From Bacillota bacterium (GTDB lineage Bacteria; Sysuimicrobiota; Sysuimicrobiia; Sysuimicrobiales; Segetimicrobiaceae), in contig JAJPJL010000003.1 of the NCBI GenBank assembly GCA_021324255.1, positions 32,242 to 96,241 of the forward strand: a DNA stretch of 64,000 nucleotides. Direction: 5' to 3'. The position numbers were made by a program, and so were the translations under genes. Below the pieces are notes generated by a model. The model was given only the letters and a program-made list of their open reading frames with translations, did no database searches and was not told the origin of the DNA. Positions 17,693 to 26,345 of this stretch are shown in pieces; within the stretch, counting starts at the first letter, position 1, and every line of letters starts with the position of its first letter.

Positions 17693-17714
17693 TTCGCGAC
17701 CGCATGTGTAGACT
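17686..17714 (+). promoter_or_regulatory. Sigma-70-type promoter for the sugar ABC operon
   Basis: A consensus -35 TTGACA at 17686-17691 is followed by a 17-base spacer and a -10 TAGACT at 17709-17714. The -35 lies inside the LacI palindrome, giving direct repression geometry. The coding start is at 17806, leaving a leader of about 85 bases that carries an AGGGAGGTG ribosome site. Confidence 0.75.
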
Positions 17715-17805
17715 GCCGTTAAAATCTCAAATCTCTCTCGCGGTACCGAGTTTTCCGCAGGGCACGAACGTCGAGACTCCTTCTACCTGTAGGGAGGTGT
17801 CCGTC

Positions 17806-19080
17806 ATGCGGGCCAGGCCGTCGTCGTGCAGGATAGCGGTACTGTGTGTTGTGGTCTTGCTTGCGTTCACGATTGCGCCGCTCGCCAATGCCGCAGGCTC
17901 CCCGGTCGAGATCAAATGGATGGAATGGTGGGTCCACGAGTGGGGCCCCGACAACTTCAACAATCTCATCGCCGGGTTCGAGAAAGCCAACCCCGATATC
18001 AAGGTCACGGTGGTCGATACGCCGTACCCTCAGATGTCCGGCAAACTGGACGCCGCGGCGGCGGGCGGTGAAACCTACGACCTGTTCGGCGTGGAGGGCA
18101 GCTGGCTGCCCGGCCTCGACAAGCTCGGCTACGTTGAAGACCTGGACCCGTGGCTCGCGAAGCACAAGGACTTCGCGGACAACCTCCTCCCGACCGCGCG
18201 GCGCAAGATCAACGGCCGGACGCTGTCGTTCTGCCTGTACATGATCCCGTACCAATTCGCGTATAACGTCGATCAGTTTGCGGCGGCCGGGCTCCGGCCC
18301 CCGACGAACTGGGACGAGTTCATCCAGGTCGAGAAGAAGCTGCGCAATCCCGGCGCCAACAAATACGGCATGAGCATGCCGCTCGCCGACGGCGGCTTCG
18401 CGCTCACCCGGTACTTCGGCTTCCGGCTCGCGCAGGAAGGCGGCCAGTTTCTCGACGCCAGCGGCCGGGCGGTCTTCAACTCCCCGCAGGGCGTCGCGGC
18501 GTTGACGTGGTGGAAGAACTTCTACCAGATGGGGCTCGTCGTGCCCGGATCGTTCGGCGAGGATCAGGCGCGGATGCTCGAGTACATTGCGAGCGGGCAG
18601 GTGGCGAGCATCATTGACGGCCCGTTCATCTGGTCCAAGTCCAAGCAGATCGACCCGAAGATCAAGCTCGCGTACGCGCCGGCGTGGCACGCGAAGACGG
18701 GCGGGTACCTGTGGAGCTGCAGCGGCGTGGGGATGAGCGCCAAGTCGCAGAACAAGGACGCGGCGTGGAAGTTTTTGGAGTATCTGTACTCTCCCACGGT
18801 CGCGGTCAACATGACCAAGGCGATCAGCCTCCCCTGGGCGACCCACGCCGCGATGACGTCGCTCAACGGCAGCACGGACCCGATGCTCCGGTACATCCCG
18901 CAGTTTGCCAACCAGGACACGGCCGCCAACATCGTGCTCCCGGCGCTCCCCGACACGGGGACGCTCTTCGACCTGTTCAAGACGACGTTCCAAAACGCCG
19001 TGAGCGGCAAGACGCCCGTCAAGGAGGCGCTGGACCAGGCGGCGGCGGCCTGGCAATCGGCCATCGCGAAGTCCAAGTAG
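17806..19080 (+). CDS. Carbohydrate ABC transporter substrate-binding protein (SBP family 1)
   Basis: 424 residues; ATG 17806 has an excellent AGGGAGGTG site. Residues 1-30 are a Sec signal peptide ending 'APLANAAG'. The mature part 'PVEIKWMEWWVHEWGPDNFNNLIAGFEKANPDIKVTVVDTPY' is the family 1 extracellular sugar-binding opening. 'PQGVAALTWWKNFYQMGLVVPGS' and 'KDAAWKFLEYLYSP' are further family landmarks. Permease genes follow. It is controlled by the operators at 17657-17692. The sugar is unknown; the linked DegT and Gfo genes hint at an amino-sugar or cyclitol. Confidence 0.93.
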   Translation: MRARPSSCRIAVLCVVVLLAFTIAPLANAAGSPVEIKWMEWWVHEWGPDNFNNLIAGFEKANPDIKVTVVDTPYPQMSGKLDAAAAGGETYDLFGVEGSWLPGLDKLGYVEDLDPWLAKHKDFADNLLPTARRKINGRTLSFCLYMIPYQFAYNVDQFAAAGLRPPTNWDEFIQVEKKLRNPGANKYGMSMPLADGGFALTRYFGFRLAQEGGQFLDASGRAVFNSPQGVAALTWWKNFYQMGLVVPGSFGEDQARMLEYIASGQVASIIDGPFIWSKSKQIDPKIKLAYAPAWHAKTGGYLWSCSGVGMSAKSQNKDAAWKFLEYLYSPTVAVNMTKAISLPWATHAAMTSLNGSTDPMLRYIPQFANQDTAANIVLPALPDTGTLFDLFKTTFQNAVSGKTPVKEALDQAAAAWQSAIAKSK

Positions 19081-19114
19081 TCCCGGGGGCCGCCGGAGTC
19101 TCCGGGGTCGCGCC

Positions 19115-20158
19115 GTGAGGGACCGCCCGCGCCGTTACGCCGCGCCGGAGCGGTGGGCCGCGTCCCCCGGGGGCGCCCTGGGCCGCCGTGCCGGCCCGCC
19201 GCTCCCGGAGGCGCCGGGGTCGCGGCGCGCGGGCACGGCCGCGGACGCCGGGCCCCGCCCGGCCGCGGGGACCGCGCGGCGGCTGCCGGGGTACGTCGCG
19301 GGATACCTGTTCGTGGCGCCGGCGATCTTGTACCTCGTCCTCACCGCGGTCTATCCGGTCGCGACCGTGGTGGCGATGGGGCTGCAGGACGTCACGGCCG
19401 GGCGGTGGCACTTCGTGGGCGCCGCGCACTACGCCGCGGTGCTACGCGACCCGATCTTTTGGAACGCCGTGTGGAACACCTCGATCTTCACCGCGGCGTC
19501 GGTCGTGCTGCAGCTCGCCGTGGGTCTGGGCTTCGCGCTCCTCCTCCACGAGACGTGGTTCCATCGCGGCGTCCGCAACACGATGCGCGGGGCGCTCATC
19601 CTCCCGTGGGTGTTTTCGACGGCCGCGGCGGCGTTGATGTGGTCCCTCCTGTACGACCCGTACGGCCTGTTCAACTACCTCGCGGTCGGGGTGTTGCACT
19701 GGCCCCAGCCCATTGCCTGGCTCGGCGACGCCCGGCTGGCGCTCGGCGCGATTATCGTCGTCAATACATGGAAGAGCTATCCGTTCTACATGGTGGCGCT
19801 GCTCGGCGCCCTTCAAAACATCCTCCCCGAACTGTACGACGCCGCGAAGGTAGACGGCGCCGGCCCGTGGCAGCGGTTCGTCGCCGTGACGCTCCCGCAG
19901 CTGCGGACGGTGCTCGTGGCGATCTCCACCGTCGATCTCATCACGACGTTCGGGCACGTGGACCTCGTCAACATGCTGACGCAGGGCGGCCCCGGCCGGG
20001 CGACCGAGACCGTCGCGTTCTACGTGTACCGGACCGCCCTCCTCGACGGCAACCTCACCAGGGGCGCGGCGACCAGCACGATCATGCTGGTGCTGCTCGT
20101 GCTCGGCACGCAGGCCTACCTCCGCGCGCTGGCGCGGCGGGGAGAGCCGTCGTGGTGA
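19115..20158 (+). CDS. Sugar ABC transporter permease, MalF/UgpA type
   Basis: 347 residues from GTG 19115. The first ~60 residues are Arg/Pro/Ala-rich and may be partly untranslated; membrane sequence begins at 'GYVAGYLFVAPAILYLVLTAVYPV'. Six transmembrane segments are expected and visible. The EAA loop is 'LYDAAKVDGAGPWQRFVAVTLPQL', which docks the ATPase. It ends 'YLRALARRGEPSW' and overlaps the second permease. No ATPase gene lies in the operon, so a shared MsmK/UgpC-type ATPase from elsewhere must energise it. Confidence 0.9.
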   Translation: MRDRPRRYAAPERWAASPGGALGRRAGPPLPEAPGSRRAGTAADAGPRPAAGTARRLPGYVAGYLFVAPAILYLVLTAVYPVATVVAMGLQDVTAGRWHFVGAAHYAAVLRDPIFWNAVWNTSIFTAASVVLQLAVGLGFALLLHETWFHRGVRNTMRGALILPWVFSTAAAALMWSLLYDPYGLFNYLAVGVLHWPQPIAWLGDARLALGAIIVVNTWKSYPFYMVALLGALQNILPELYDAAKVDGAGPWQRFVAVTLPQLRTVLVAISTVDLITTFGHVDLVNMLTQGGPGRATETVAFYVYRTALLDGNLTRGAATSTIMLVLLVLGTQAYLRALARRGEPSW

Positions 20159-21003
20159 CCGCTTCCTCGCGCGGCCGGGCCCGCGCCCTCGGCCACCACG
20201 TGTGGCTCGTGGGGCTCACGTCGGTGGCGGCGGCGGTGATCCTCGTCCCCGTGGCGTGGATGGTGAGCGCGAGCGTGCGTCCGATCCGGGAGGTGCTAAC
20301 GTATCCGCCGGTCCTGGTGCCCAAGACGGTCTCCGGCGAATACATGGCGCGCATCCTGCACGATCCGACGTATCAGCGTTTCTTTGCCAACAGTATCGTG
20401 CTCTCCCTCGGGGCGCTGGTGCTGTCCCTGACGCTCGGCGCCCTGGCCGGCTACGGGTTCTCGCGGTTTCGCCTGCCCGGAGGACAGGCGATGTTGCTCG
20501 GCATCCTGAGCGTGCTGATGTTGCCGCGCGTGACGCTGATCGTCCCGTACTTTCGGCTGGCGCATGTCGTCGGCCTGTACGACACCCTGCCCGGCCTGAT
20601 CGTCGCCAACACGGCGTTTTTGCTGCCCATCGCCACCTGGCTGATCAAGGGCTACCTCGATTCGATCCCGCAGGAACTCGACGAGGCCGCGATGGTGGAC
20701 GGGTGCACGCGCGTGCAGAGCCTGCGTAAGGTGGTGGCCCCGCTCGCCGTGCCGGGGCTCGTCGGCGTGGCGGCGTTCATCTTTATCGGCGCCTGGAACG
20801 AGTACCTCCTGGCCGTCGTGCTCACCGAGACCCCGCGGTCGCAGACGCTGACCGTGGGCCTCGCGTCCTTCTTCGGGCAGTACGTGCGGGACTGGAACGG
20901 GATCATGGCCCTGTCGACGCTCGCCAGCGTGCCGCTCGTCGCGATCTTCGTGTTCCTGCAACGCTGGGTCGTCCAGGGCATGAGCGCCGGCGCGGTCAAA
21001 TAG
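20152..21003 (+). CDS. Sugar ABC transporter permease, MalG/UgpE type
   Basis: About 283 residues from tandem GTG codons (20152, or 20155, which forms GTGA with the preceding stop); GGAG lies 7 bases before the first. It has the MalG-type opening 'LVPVAWMVSASVRP', six membrane segments and the EAA loop 'IPQELDEAAMVDGCTRVQSLRKVVAPLAVPGL'. The C-terminal 'FLQRWVVQGMSAGAVK' is the family ending. It forms a heterodimeric pore with the preceding permease. The M81 peptidase gene starts 40 bases later and may be in the same transcript. Confidence 0.92.
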   Translation: MVTASSRGRARALGHHVWLVGLTSVAAAVILVPVAWMVSASVRPIREVLTYPPVLVPKTVSGEYMARILHDPTYQRFFANSIVLSLGALVLSLTLGALAGYGFSRFRLPGGQAMLLGILSVLMLPRVTLIVPYFRLAHVVGLYDTLPGLIVANTAFLLPIATWLIKGYLDSIPQELDEAAMVDGCTRVQSLRKVVAPLAVPGLVGVAAFIFIGAWNEYLLAVVLTETPRSQTLTVGLASFFGQYVRDWNGIMALSTLASVPLVAIFVFLQRWVVQGMSAGAVK

Positions 21004-21043
21004 GCCGGCGGCCGGAGCCGCCGCGGAACCGGGAGGGATCCGG

Positions 21044-22507
21044 ATGCGCATCGGGATCGCGGGGATCAGCCACGAAGCCTTGACCTTCTCGCCGGTGAGC
21101 CAGGCGCTCGAGGACTTCCGCGTGCTGCGCGGCCCCGAGATCTTGGGGTACCGGGGGCTCGGCGACGCGGCGCGCGCCCTTGACATCGAGCCGGTGCCGC
21201 TGCTCGTGGCTCAGGCGCACTGTCCGTCCGGCGTGGTCGAGGAACGCGCGTATCTGGACCTCCGCGACGAGATGCTCCAGCGGCTCCACGACGCGGGGCC
21301 GCTCGACGGCGTGTGCCTCATCCTACACGGCGCGATGCTCGTGGAGCATATCGGAAGCGGCGAGACCGACCAGGTCCGCATGGTGCGGGCCGCCCTGGGC
21401 CGCGACATCCCGATCGCGGTGCGGCTGGACCCCCACGCAAATCTCACGGAGGAGTTTGCGAACAAGGCCGACACGTGGGCGTGTTTCCGCACCGCGCCGC
21501 ACCGGGACCAGGCGGAAACGCTGCACCGCACGCTGGGACTCCTGGCCGAGTGCGTGCGCGCGGGCCGGCGGCCGCGGCCCGTGTTCATCCGGGTGCCGCT
21601 GTTGCTGCCGGGGGAACGCGCCACCACGGCCGTGGAGCCGATGCGGTCCCTGCTCGCGATGGCGCGCGAGATCGAGGCCCTGCCGGGGATCCTGAACGCG
21701 GAGGTGCTCATCGGCTTCGGCTGGGCCGACACGTGGCACGCGGGCGCCAGCGTGCTCGTGACGGCCCGGGACGAGGACCACGTGCCCGAGGCCCGCCGCC
21801 AGGCGCGGCGGCTCGCGCAACGGATGTGGGACGAGCGGGAGCGCTTCACGTTCGATCAGCAGGTCGCGCGGTCCGCGGACGAGGCCATCGACGCTGCGCT
21901 CCGCGCCGAGGAGCGCCCGGTCTTCATCGCCGACTCCGGGGACAACCCCACGGCCGGCGCGCCGGGAGACTCCACGCACGTGCTCGCGCGGCTGGTGGCG
22001 CGGCGGGTGCCGGACGCCGTCGTGGCGGGCTTCCCCGACCCGGCGGCCGCCCACGCCTGCTTCCAGCGCGGCGTCGGTGGCACGGTGACGGTGGACGTCG
22101 GCGGCAAGCTCGACACCGTGCACGGCGCGCCCGTGAGGATGACCGGTACGGTCGAGCACCTGCACCGCGCCACGGCGCCGGAGGACGTGAACTTGGCGAC
22201 GCTGCGAGCGAACGGCGTCCGGGTCATCCTCTCCGACCGCCGCTACACCTACCACGGGCCGGACGACTTCGCGAAGGCCGGCATTGACGTCCTGGCGCAC
22301 AAGCTCATCGTCATCAAGCTCGGGTATCTCATGGCCCCGCTGCGCGAGATCGCGCGCCGGGAAATTCTGGCGCTCACGCCCGGCTTCGCGGACATGGAGC
22401 TGACGCGCCTGCCGTACCGCTATGTCACCCGGCCCGTGTACCCGCTCGACGTCGAGATGCGGTGGCATCCGATCATCACGAACACGGCCGCCTACGGCGA
22501 AGCATGA
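21044..22507 (+). CDS. M81 family metallopeptidase (MlrC / microcystinase C type)
   Basis: 487 residues with GGGAGGG upstream of ATG 21044. The N-terminal 'RIGIAGISHEALTFSP' and 'VCLILHGAMLVEHIGSGETDQV' are DUF1485/MlrC landmarks. 'VRLDPHANLTEEF' and 'CFRTAPHRDQAET' carry putative metal ligands. The second domain has 'PVFIADSGDNPTAGAPGDSTHVLARLV'. MlrC removes the last peptide bond in microcystin degradation, but most family members occur beside ABC importers and have unproven small amide or peptide substrates. Here it lies between the sugar importer and a creatininase. Confidence 0.88.
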   Translation: MRIGIAGISHEALTFSPVSQALEDFRVLRGPEILGYRGLGDAARALDIEPVPLLVAQAHCPSGVVEERAYLDLRDEMLQRLHDAGPLDGVCLILHGAMLVEHIGSGETDQVRMVRAALGRDIPIAVRLDPHANLTEEFANKADTWACFRTAPHRDQAETLHRTLGLLAECVRAGRRPRPVFIRVPLLLPGERATTAVEPMRSLLAMAREIEALPGILNAEVLIGFGWADTWHAGASVLVTARDEDHVPEARRQARRLAQRMWDERERFTFDQQVARSADEAIDAALRAEERPVFIADSGDNPTAGAPGDSTHVLARLVARRVPDAVVAGFPDPAAAHACFQRGVGGTVTVDVGGKLDTVHGAPVRMTGTVEHLHRATAPEDVNLATLRANGVRVILSDRRYTYHGPDDFAKAGIDVLAHKLIVIKLGYLMAPLREIARREILALTPGFADMELTRLPYRYVTRPVYPLDVEMRWHPIITNTAAYGEA

Positions 22508-22598
22508 CGCGGTCCGCCGCGCATCCCGAACCGGCGGCGGACCGCCCCGGGCCGGAACGCGCGGGCGCCGGTCGCCGGCGCCGGATGGAGGACCGCCT

Positions 22599-23423
22599 GT
22601 GACACGCGAGGTGCGCTTCGAGCTGATGCGGCCGCCCGAGATCGCCGCCGCGCGACGGGCCTGCCCGGTCGCCTACCTCCCCGTGGGGCCGCTCGAGTGG
22701 CACGGTCCGCATCTGCCGATGGGGACCGACGCGATGGCCGCCCACCGGGTCGCCATCGAGGTGGCGCGGCGCGTTGGCGGCGTTGTGCTCCCCGCGTACC
22801 ATCTCGGCTCCGAGACCGTGCGCGCCGCCGACGGGCCGCAGGGCCTGCGCCCGCTGGGGCTCGAGGGACACGAACGCGTCGTGGGGATGGACTTCCCGGG
22901 GAACCCCGTGAGGAGCCTCTACATCGAGGAAGGGGCGTTCGCGGTCATCATCCGGGAGCTCGTGCGGCTCCTGAAGCAGAACGAGTACCGGCTCGTCGTG
23001 ATCGTGAACGGGCACGGCGCGCCGAATCACGTGCGCGCGCTGCGCCGGGTCGCGGCCGAGGAAAACGAGCCGCCCCGCGCGTGGGTCGTCTTCGAGCGCA
23101 GCGGCGCCGGGCCGCTCGCCCCCGAGCACGACCCGGGGCACGCCGGGCGCGGGGAGACGTCCGTCATGATGGTGGCGGCGCCGGCGAGCGTCGACCTGAG
23201 CGCTCTGCCGCCGGCCGGGACGCCGCTTCGCTATCGGGACTACGGGATCGTCAACGGCGCCGCGTTCGACGGCCGGCCCACGCCTGATTTCACCGTGCCG
23301 GCCGAGGCGGACCCGCGGGCGGCATCGGCGGCCGAGGGCGCGGCCCTCCTCGAGCGCAACGTCGAGCGCCTCGCCGCGCAGATGCGGCGGCACATCGCGA
23401 CGTACCTGGGCGAACACCGCTAG
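22599..23423 (+). CDS. Creatininase / creatinine amidohydrolase family protein (first)
   Basis: 274 residues from GTG 22599, seven bases after GGAGG; the longer open frame overlapping the peptidase is not supported. 'VGPLEWHGPHLPMGTDAMAAHRVAIEVARRVGG' supplies the Glu/His/Asp metal ligands. 'VIVNGHGAPNHVRALRRV' and 'HAGRGETSVMMVAAP' supply the remaining ligands. The family hydrolyses cyclic or aryl amides (creatinine, formamidopyrimidines, mycofactocin precursor). Insertions around 'EHDPGHAGRGETS' match the longer subgroup. It is probably co-transcribed with the M81 peptidase. Confidence 0.88.
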   Translation: MTREVRFELMRPPEIAAARRACPVAYLPVGPLEWHGPHLPMGTDAMAAHRVAIEVARRVGGVVLPAYHLGSETVRAADGPQGLRPLGLEGHERVVGMDFPGNPVRSLYIEEGAFAVIIRELVRLLKQNEYRLVVIVNGHGAPNHVRALRRVAAEENEPPRAWVVFERSGAGPLAPEHDPGHAGRGETSVMMVAAPASVDLSALPPAGTPLRYRDYGIVNGAAFDGRPTPDFTVPAEADPRAASAAEGAALLERNVERLAAQMRRHIATYLGEHR

Positions 23424-23527
23424 CGCGGCATGGTGGATTCGGGGCGATGGTAGTCGGGAGCCGCCCGAGTCCCGAGTGCGCGACGCGGGGCCGGTCGACG
23501 CCGTGAGGTAGAGACTGGACGGGACTT

Positions 23528-24475
23528 TTAGCGGGCCGGCGCGCGGAGCGAGACGACCGAGAGCAGCTCGAACAGCACGTTGGCGGCCAGCATCGCGGTG
23601 AGGCCGGCATGGTCGTACGGCGGCGCGACCTCGACCAGGTCGAACGCGACGATGTCGAGCCCCGCGAGCCCGCGCAGCAGCTCGAGCGCCTGCGCGCTCG
23701 TGAGGCCGCCGACCTCCGGCGTGCCCGTGCCGGGCGCGAACGCGGGGTCCACCGCGTCGATATCGAACGACACGTACACCTTGCGCCCGGCCAGCCGCCG
23801 GACGGGCTCGAGCGCCGCGCCGGTGCCGCGCCGGTGGAGCTCTTCGGCCCGCACCACGGTCACCCCGTGCGTCTCGCCGAACGCGAAGTCTTCCGGGCCG
23901 TACACCGGACCGCGGATGCCGAGCTGCACCGTCGCCTTGGGATCGTAGAGACCTTCCTCCAGCGCGCGCCGGAACGGCGTCCCGTGGAAGTACCGGTTGC
24001 CGAAATACTCGTCCCACATGTCCTGGTGGCTGTCGAAGTGCACGAACGCGACCGGACCGTGCGCGCGCGCGACCGCGCGCAGGATGGCGAGCGAGATGGA
24101 GTGATCGCCGCCGATGCACGCCGGCACGGCGCCGGCCGCAAGGATCGCGCCCACGGCCCGCTCGATCCGCCCGTACGTGTCCAGGATGTCCATGGGATTG
24201 GTATCCACGTCGCCGCAGTCCGCAATCCTGAGAGCGGCGAACGGCGATGCCCGCAGCACGGGGTGATACGGGCGAATCAGGGCGGAATGCACACGGATCT
24301 CCCGCGGCCCGAAGCGGGCGCCCGAGCGGTAGCTGGTGCCCCCGTCGAACGGGACCCCGACGATCGCCACGTCCAGGCCCTCGAGATCGCGGACGTACGG
24401 CAGCCGCATGAACGTCGGCAGTTGCGCGAATCGCGGCGACTGAAATGCGTCGGGCGGCTCAAAGCGGGTCGTCAC
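23528..24475 (-). CDS. Agmatinase-like ureohydrolase (arginase family)
   Basis: 315 residues. Binuclear manganese motifs are in order: 'CIGGDHSISLAILRAV', 'FVHFDSHQDMWDEYFGNRYFHGTPF' and 'VYVSFDIDAVDPAFAPGTGTPEVGGLT'. The second motif has Ser where most relatives have Ala (DSH for DAH); the ligands themselves are intact. Family members hydrolyse a guanidino group to urea (agmatine, guanidinobutyrate, proclavaminate). It converges with the creatininase gene, leaving a 104-base gap in which I see no clear terminator. Confidence 0.9.
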   Translation of the reverse strand: MTTRFEPPDAFQSPRFAQLPTFMRLPYVRDLEGLDVAIVGVPFDGGTSYRSGARFGPREIRVHSALIRPYHPVLRASPFAALRIADCGDVDTNPMDILDTYGRIERAVGAILAAGAVPACIGGDHSISLAILRAVARAHGPVAFVHFDSHQDMWDEYFGNRYFHGTPFRRALEEGLYDPKATVQLGIRGPVYGPEDFAFGETHGVTVVRAEELHRRGTGAALEPVRRLAGRKVYVSFDIDAVDPAFAPGTGTPEVGGLTSAQALELLRGLAGLDIVAFDLVEVAPPYDHAGLTAMLAANVLFELLSVVSLRAPAR

Positions 24476-24620
24476 GGCAATCGGCCTCGTCTTTGGGTTG
24501 TCCGAACCGAACCGGCGGGCGGCATTCAGATGCCGGAGCCGTCGTTCGTCTTCGGGCCGAGGATTCCCTCCGGCGCGGGGACGGGGATCGCCGCGCGCCC
24601 GCCCCGAATCACACCGGCGT

Positions 24621-25208
24621 ATGCGGCGTCTCTGCGTCTTCTGTGCGTCGAGCCCCGGACGGGATGCATGCTATCGTGAAGGCGCCCGGGCGCTCGGGCG
24701 CCTGCTCGCGTCCCGGGGGATCGGCCTCGTCTACGGCGGCGGCCGGGTCGGTCTCATGGGCGCGCTGGCGGATGCCGCGCTCCAGAACGGGGGCGACGTC
24801 ATCGGCGTCATCCCGCGGGCGCTCATGGATCGCGAGATCGCGCACGCCGGCCTCCGCGAACTGCGCGTGGTAGCGTCGATGCACGCGCGCAAAGCCGAGA
24901 TGGCCGCGCTGGCCGACGGCTTCGTGGCGCTCCCCGGCGGATCCGGCACCCTGGATGAATTCTTCGAGATGTGGACCTGGGGACAGCTCGGGCTGCATCA
25001 CAAGCCGGTGGGGTTGCTCGACGTGGACGGCTTCTTCGGGCCGCTCGTCGCCCTGATCGATCGCATGGTCGGGGACGGATTCCTGGACCAGGCCTACCGC
25101 ACGGCACTCGTCATCGAGGAGGACGCAGCGTTGCTCGTCGACCGCCTCGACGCGTACGTGCCGCCGCCGCCCAAATGGCCCGGCGCACCGCCGGCATCGG
25201 GAGCATGA
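24621..25208 (+). CDS. LOG family protein (cytokinin riboside 5'-monophosphate phosphoribohydrolase type)
   Basis: 195 residues; ATG 24621 gives the typical start 'MRRLCVFCASSPGRDACYREGA' and standard length. 'LVYGGGRVGLMGALADAAL' is the nucleotide-like loop. The catalytic motif 'PGGSGTLDEFFEMWTW' (PGGxGTxxE) and the Arg in 'SMHARKAEM' are intact. LOG enzymes release a free base from nucleoside monophosphates. It is transcribed divergently from the agmatinase-like gene and converges on the HprK-related kinase gene. No obvious ribosome site, so it may be leaderless. Confidence 0.9.
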   Translation: MRRLCVFCASSPGRDACYREGARALGRLLASRGIGLVYGGGRVGLMGALADAALQNGGDVIGVIPRALMDREIAHAGLRELRVVASMHARKAEMAALADGFVALPGGSGTLDEFFEMWTWGQLGLHHKPVGLLDVDGFFGPLVALIDRMVGDGFLDQAYRTALVIEEDAALLVDRLDAYVPPPPKWPGAPPASGA

Positions 25209-25277
25209 CAAGCTCCCCGGCCCGACCCAGGGGCGCCTCGCCCGGGCCGCCGGGGCCCGCGGCCACGGACGGCGCGG

Positions 25278-26345
25278 TCAAGGGCCGGCCGCCGGAGACA
25301 GCGCCGGGCCGGCGAGCACGAGCGACGCGAGCCGGTCCAGGTCCGCGCGGCCCGAGACCTCGTAGACCGAAATCCGCTCGCACACCGCGGCCAGGGTGGA
25401 TTCCACCACCGCGGGATCGGGCGGGCGAAGGTCGTAGACGCCGAGCCCCTTGACCACCTGCCCGAGCGCCGCGGCGCGCTCCGCCTGCGGGATCGTGTGC
25501 ACGCTCCACCCCCGGCTGTCGAGGCTCCAGCGGAGCAGAAAGACGGCGCGCAGCGTGCCTCGAAGCCGGACGGTACCCGGCCCGTAGATGGCCTCTACGT
25601 CGACGTCTCGCTTGCGTTCGAGGCGCCACAACCGTTCGGGCGGCATCGGCCGGTAACGAGTCACCTCGTCCGCCGGCAACAGGCGGGTGAGCCGGGGCAC
25701 GCGGAGGAGCGTCCCGGGATTGACGCGCGGCTGCTTTGGGATGCCCACCATCTCGGCGCCGTCCGGCGACGGCCGCAGGAAGAGACGATCGTTGCTCACC
25801 AGGTGATGATGCCGCTCGAGCAACATGAGCGCGAGCGTCGACTTGCCCGTTCCGGACGACGAGGCAAACGCGATGCCCCCCGCGTCGCCGAGGATGGCGG
25901 AGGCGTGCAGCACGATGTAGCCGCGGTGCACCAGCGTCTTGGCCAGGGCCATCATCACCATGTTGACGGCCTGGTTGAAGTTGGTCTCCACGTCTCCGAC
26001 GACGTAGAGGCTCCGTTCCGCGACGTAGACGACCACGCCGGTCCGGCGCTTGAGGACGACCCGAGCGTCGCCGGCGTCGTAGAACGCCTCCTTCACGCGG
26101 TCGGCGCGGGAGCGGCGGGGCACGTCCCGCATCCGGGCCTCGTCGTACACGGGCGTTCCGCAGAACAGAAACACCTCGGCGGCAGGCTCACCGCCATCCG
26201 CGCCGACGTAGGCGTCGAAATACCGGCACAGGCGTTCATGCACGGCGGGTGCATTGGTGTGCACGCGCAGCGGGATCCCGGCAATGTCCAGCGCGATGGT
26301 CGCGCTAGGCCGGTACGCGCGGATGATCGATGCCAGTTCGCTCAT
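25278..26345 (-). CDS. HprK-related kinase B (GAK system)
   Basis: 355 residues. The P-loop 'SSSGTGKST' lies at about residues 162-170 within 'HASAILGDAGGIAFASSSGTGKSTLALMLLE', followed by 'LVSNDRLFLR', the region corresponding to the HprK catalytic Asp. The C-terminal half ('RYRPMPPERLWRLERKRDVDVEAIYG') has no counterpart in HprK itself. This layout matches the family named HprK-related kinase B, defined computationally as part of the 'GAK' set with ATP-grasp and amphi-Trp proteins; its substrate is not known. The start overlaps the ATP-grasp gene by 41 bases. It is the last gene of the operon. Confidence 0.85.
   Translation of the reverse strand: MSELASIIRAYRPSATIALDIAGIPLRVHTNAPAVHERLCRYFDAYVGADGGEPAAEVFLFCGTPVYDEARMRDVPRRSRADRVKEAFYDAGDARVVLKRRTGVVVYVAERSLYVVGDVETNFNQAVNMVMMALAKTLVHRGYIVLHASAILGDAGGIAFASSSGTGKSTLALMLLERHHHLVSNDRLFLRPSPDGAEMVGIPKQPRVNPGTLLRVPRLTRLLPADEVTRYRPMPPERLWRLERKRDVDVEAIYGPGTVRLRGTLRAVFLLRWSLDSRGWSVHTIPQAERAAALGQVVKGLGVYDLRPPDPAVVESTLAAVCERISVYEVSGRADLDRLASLVLAGPALSPAAGP

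Noticed and set aside
23424..23527. Possible small gene or terminator in the gap between creatininase and agmatinase-like genes
   Set aside because: No start with a ribosome site, no strong stem-loop and no recognisable motif.
23990..24070. Ser for Ala in the second metal motif of the agmatinase-like enzyme (DSHQD)
   Set aside because: All metal ligands are intact and the changed position is not a ligand, so this is minor family variation.
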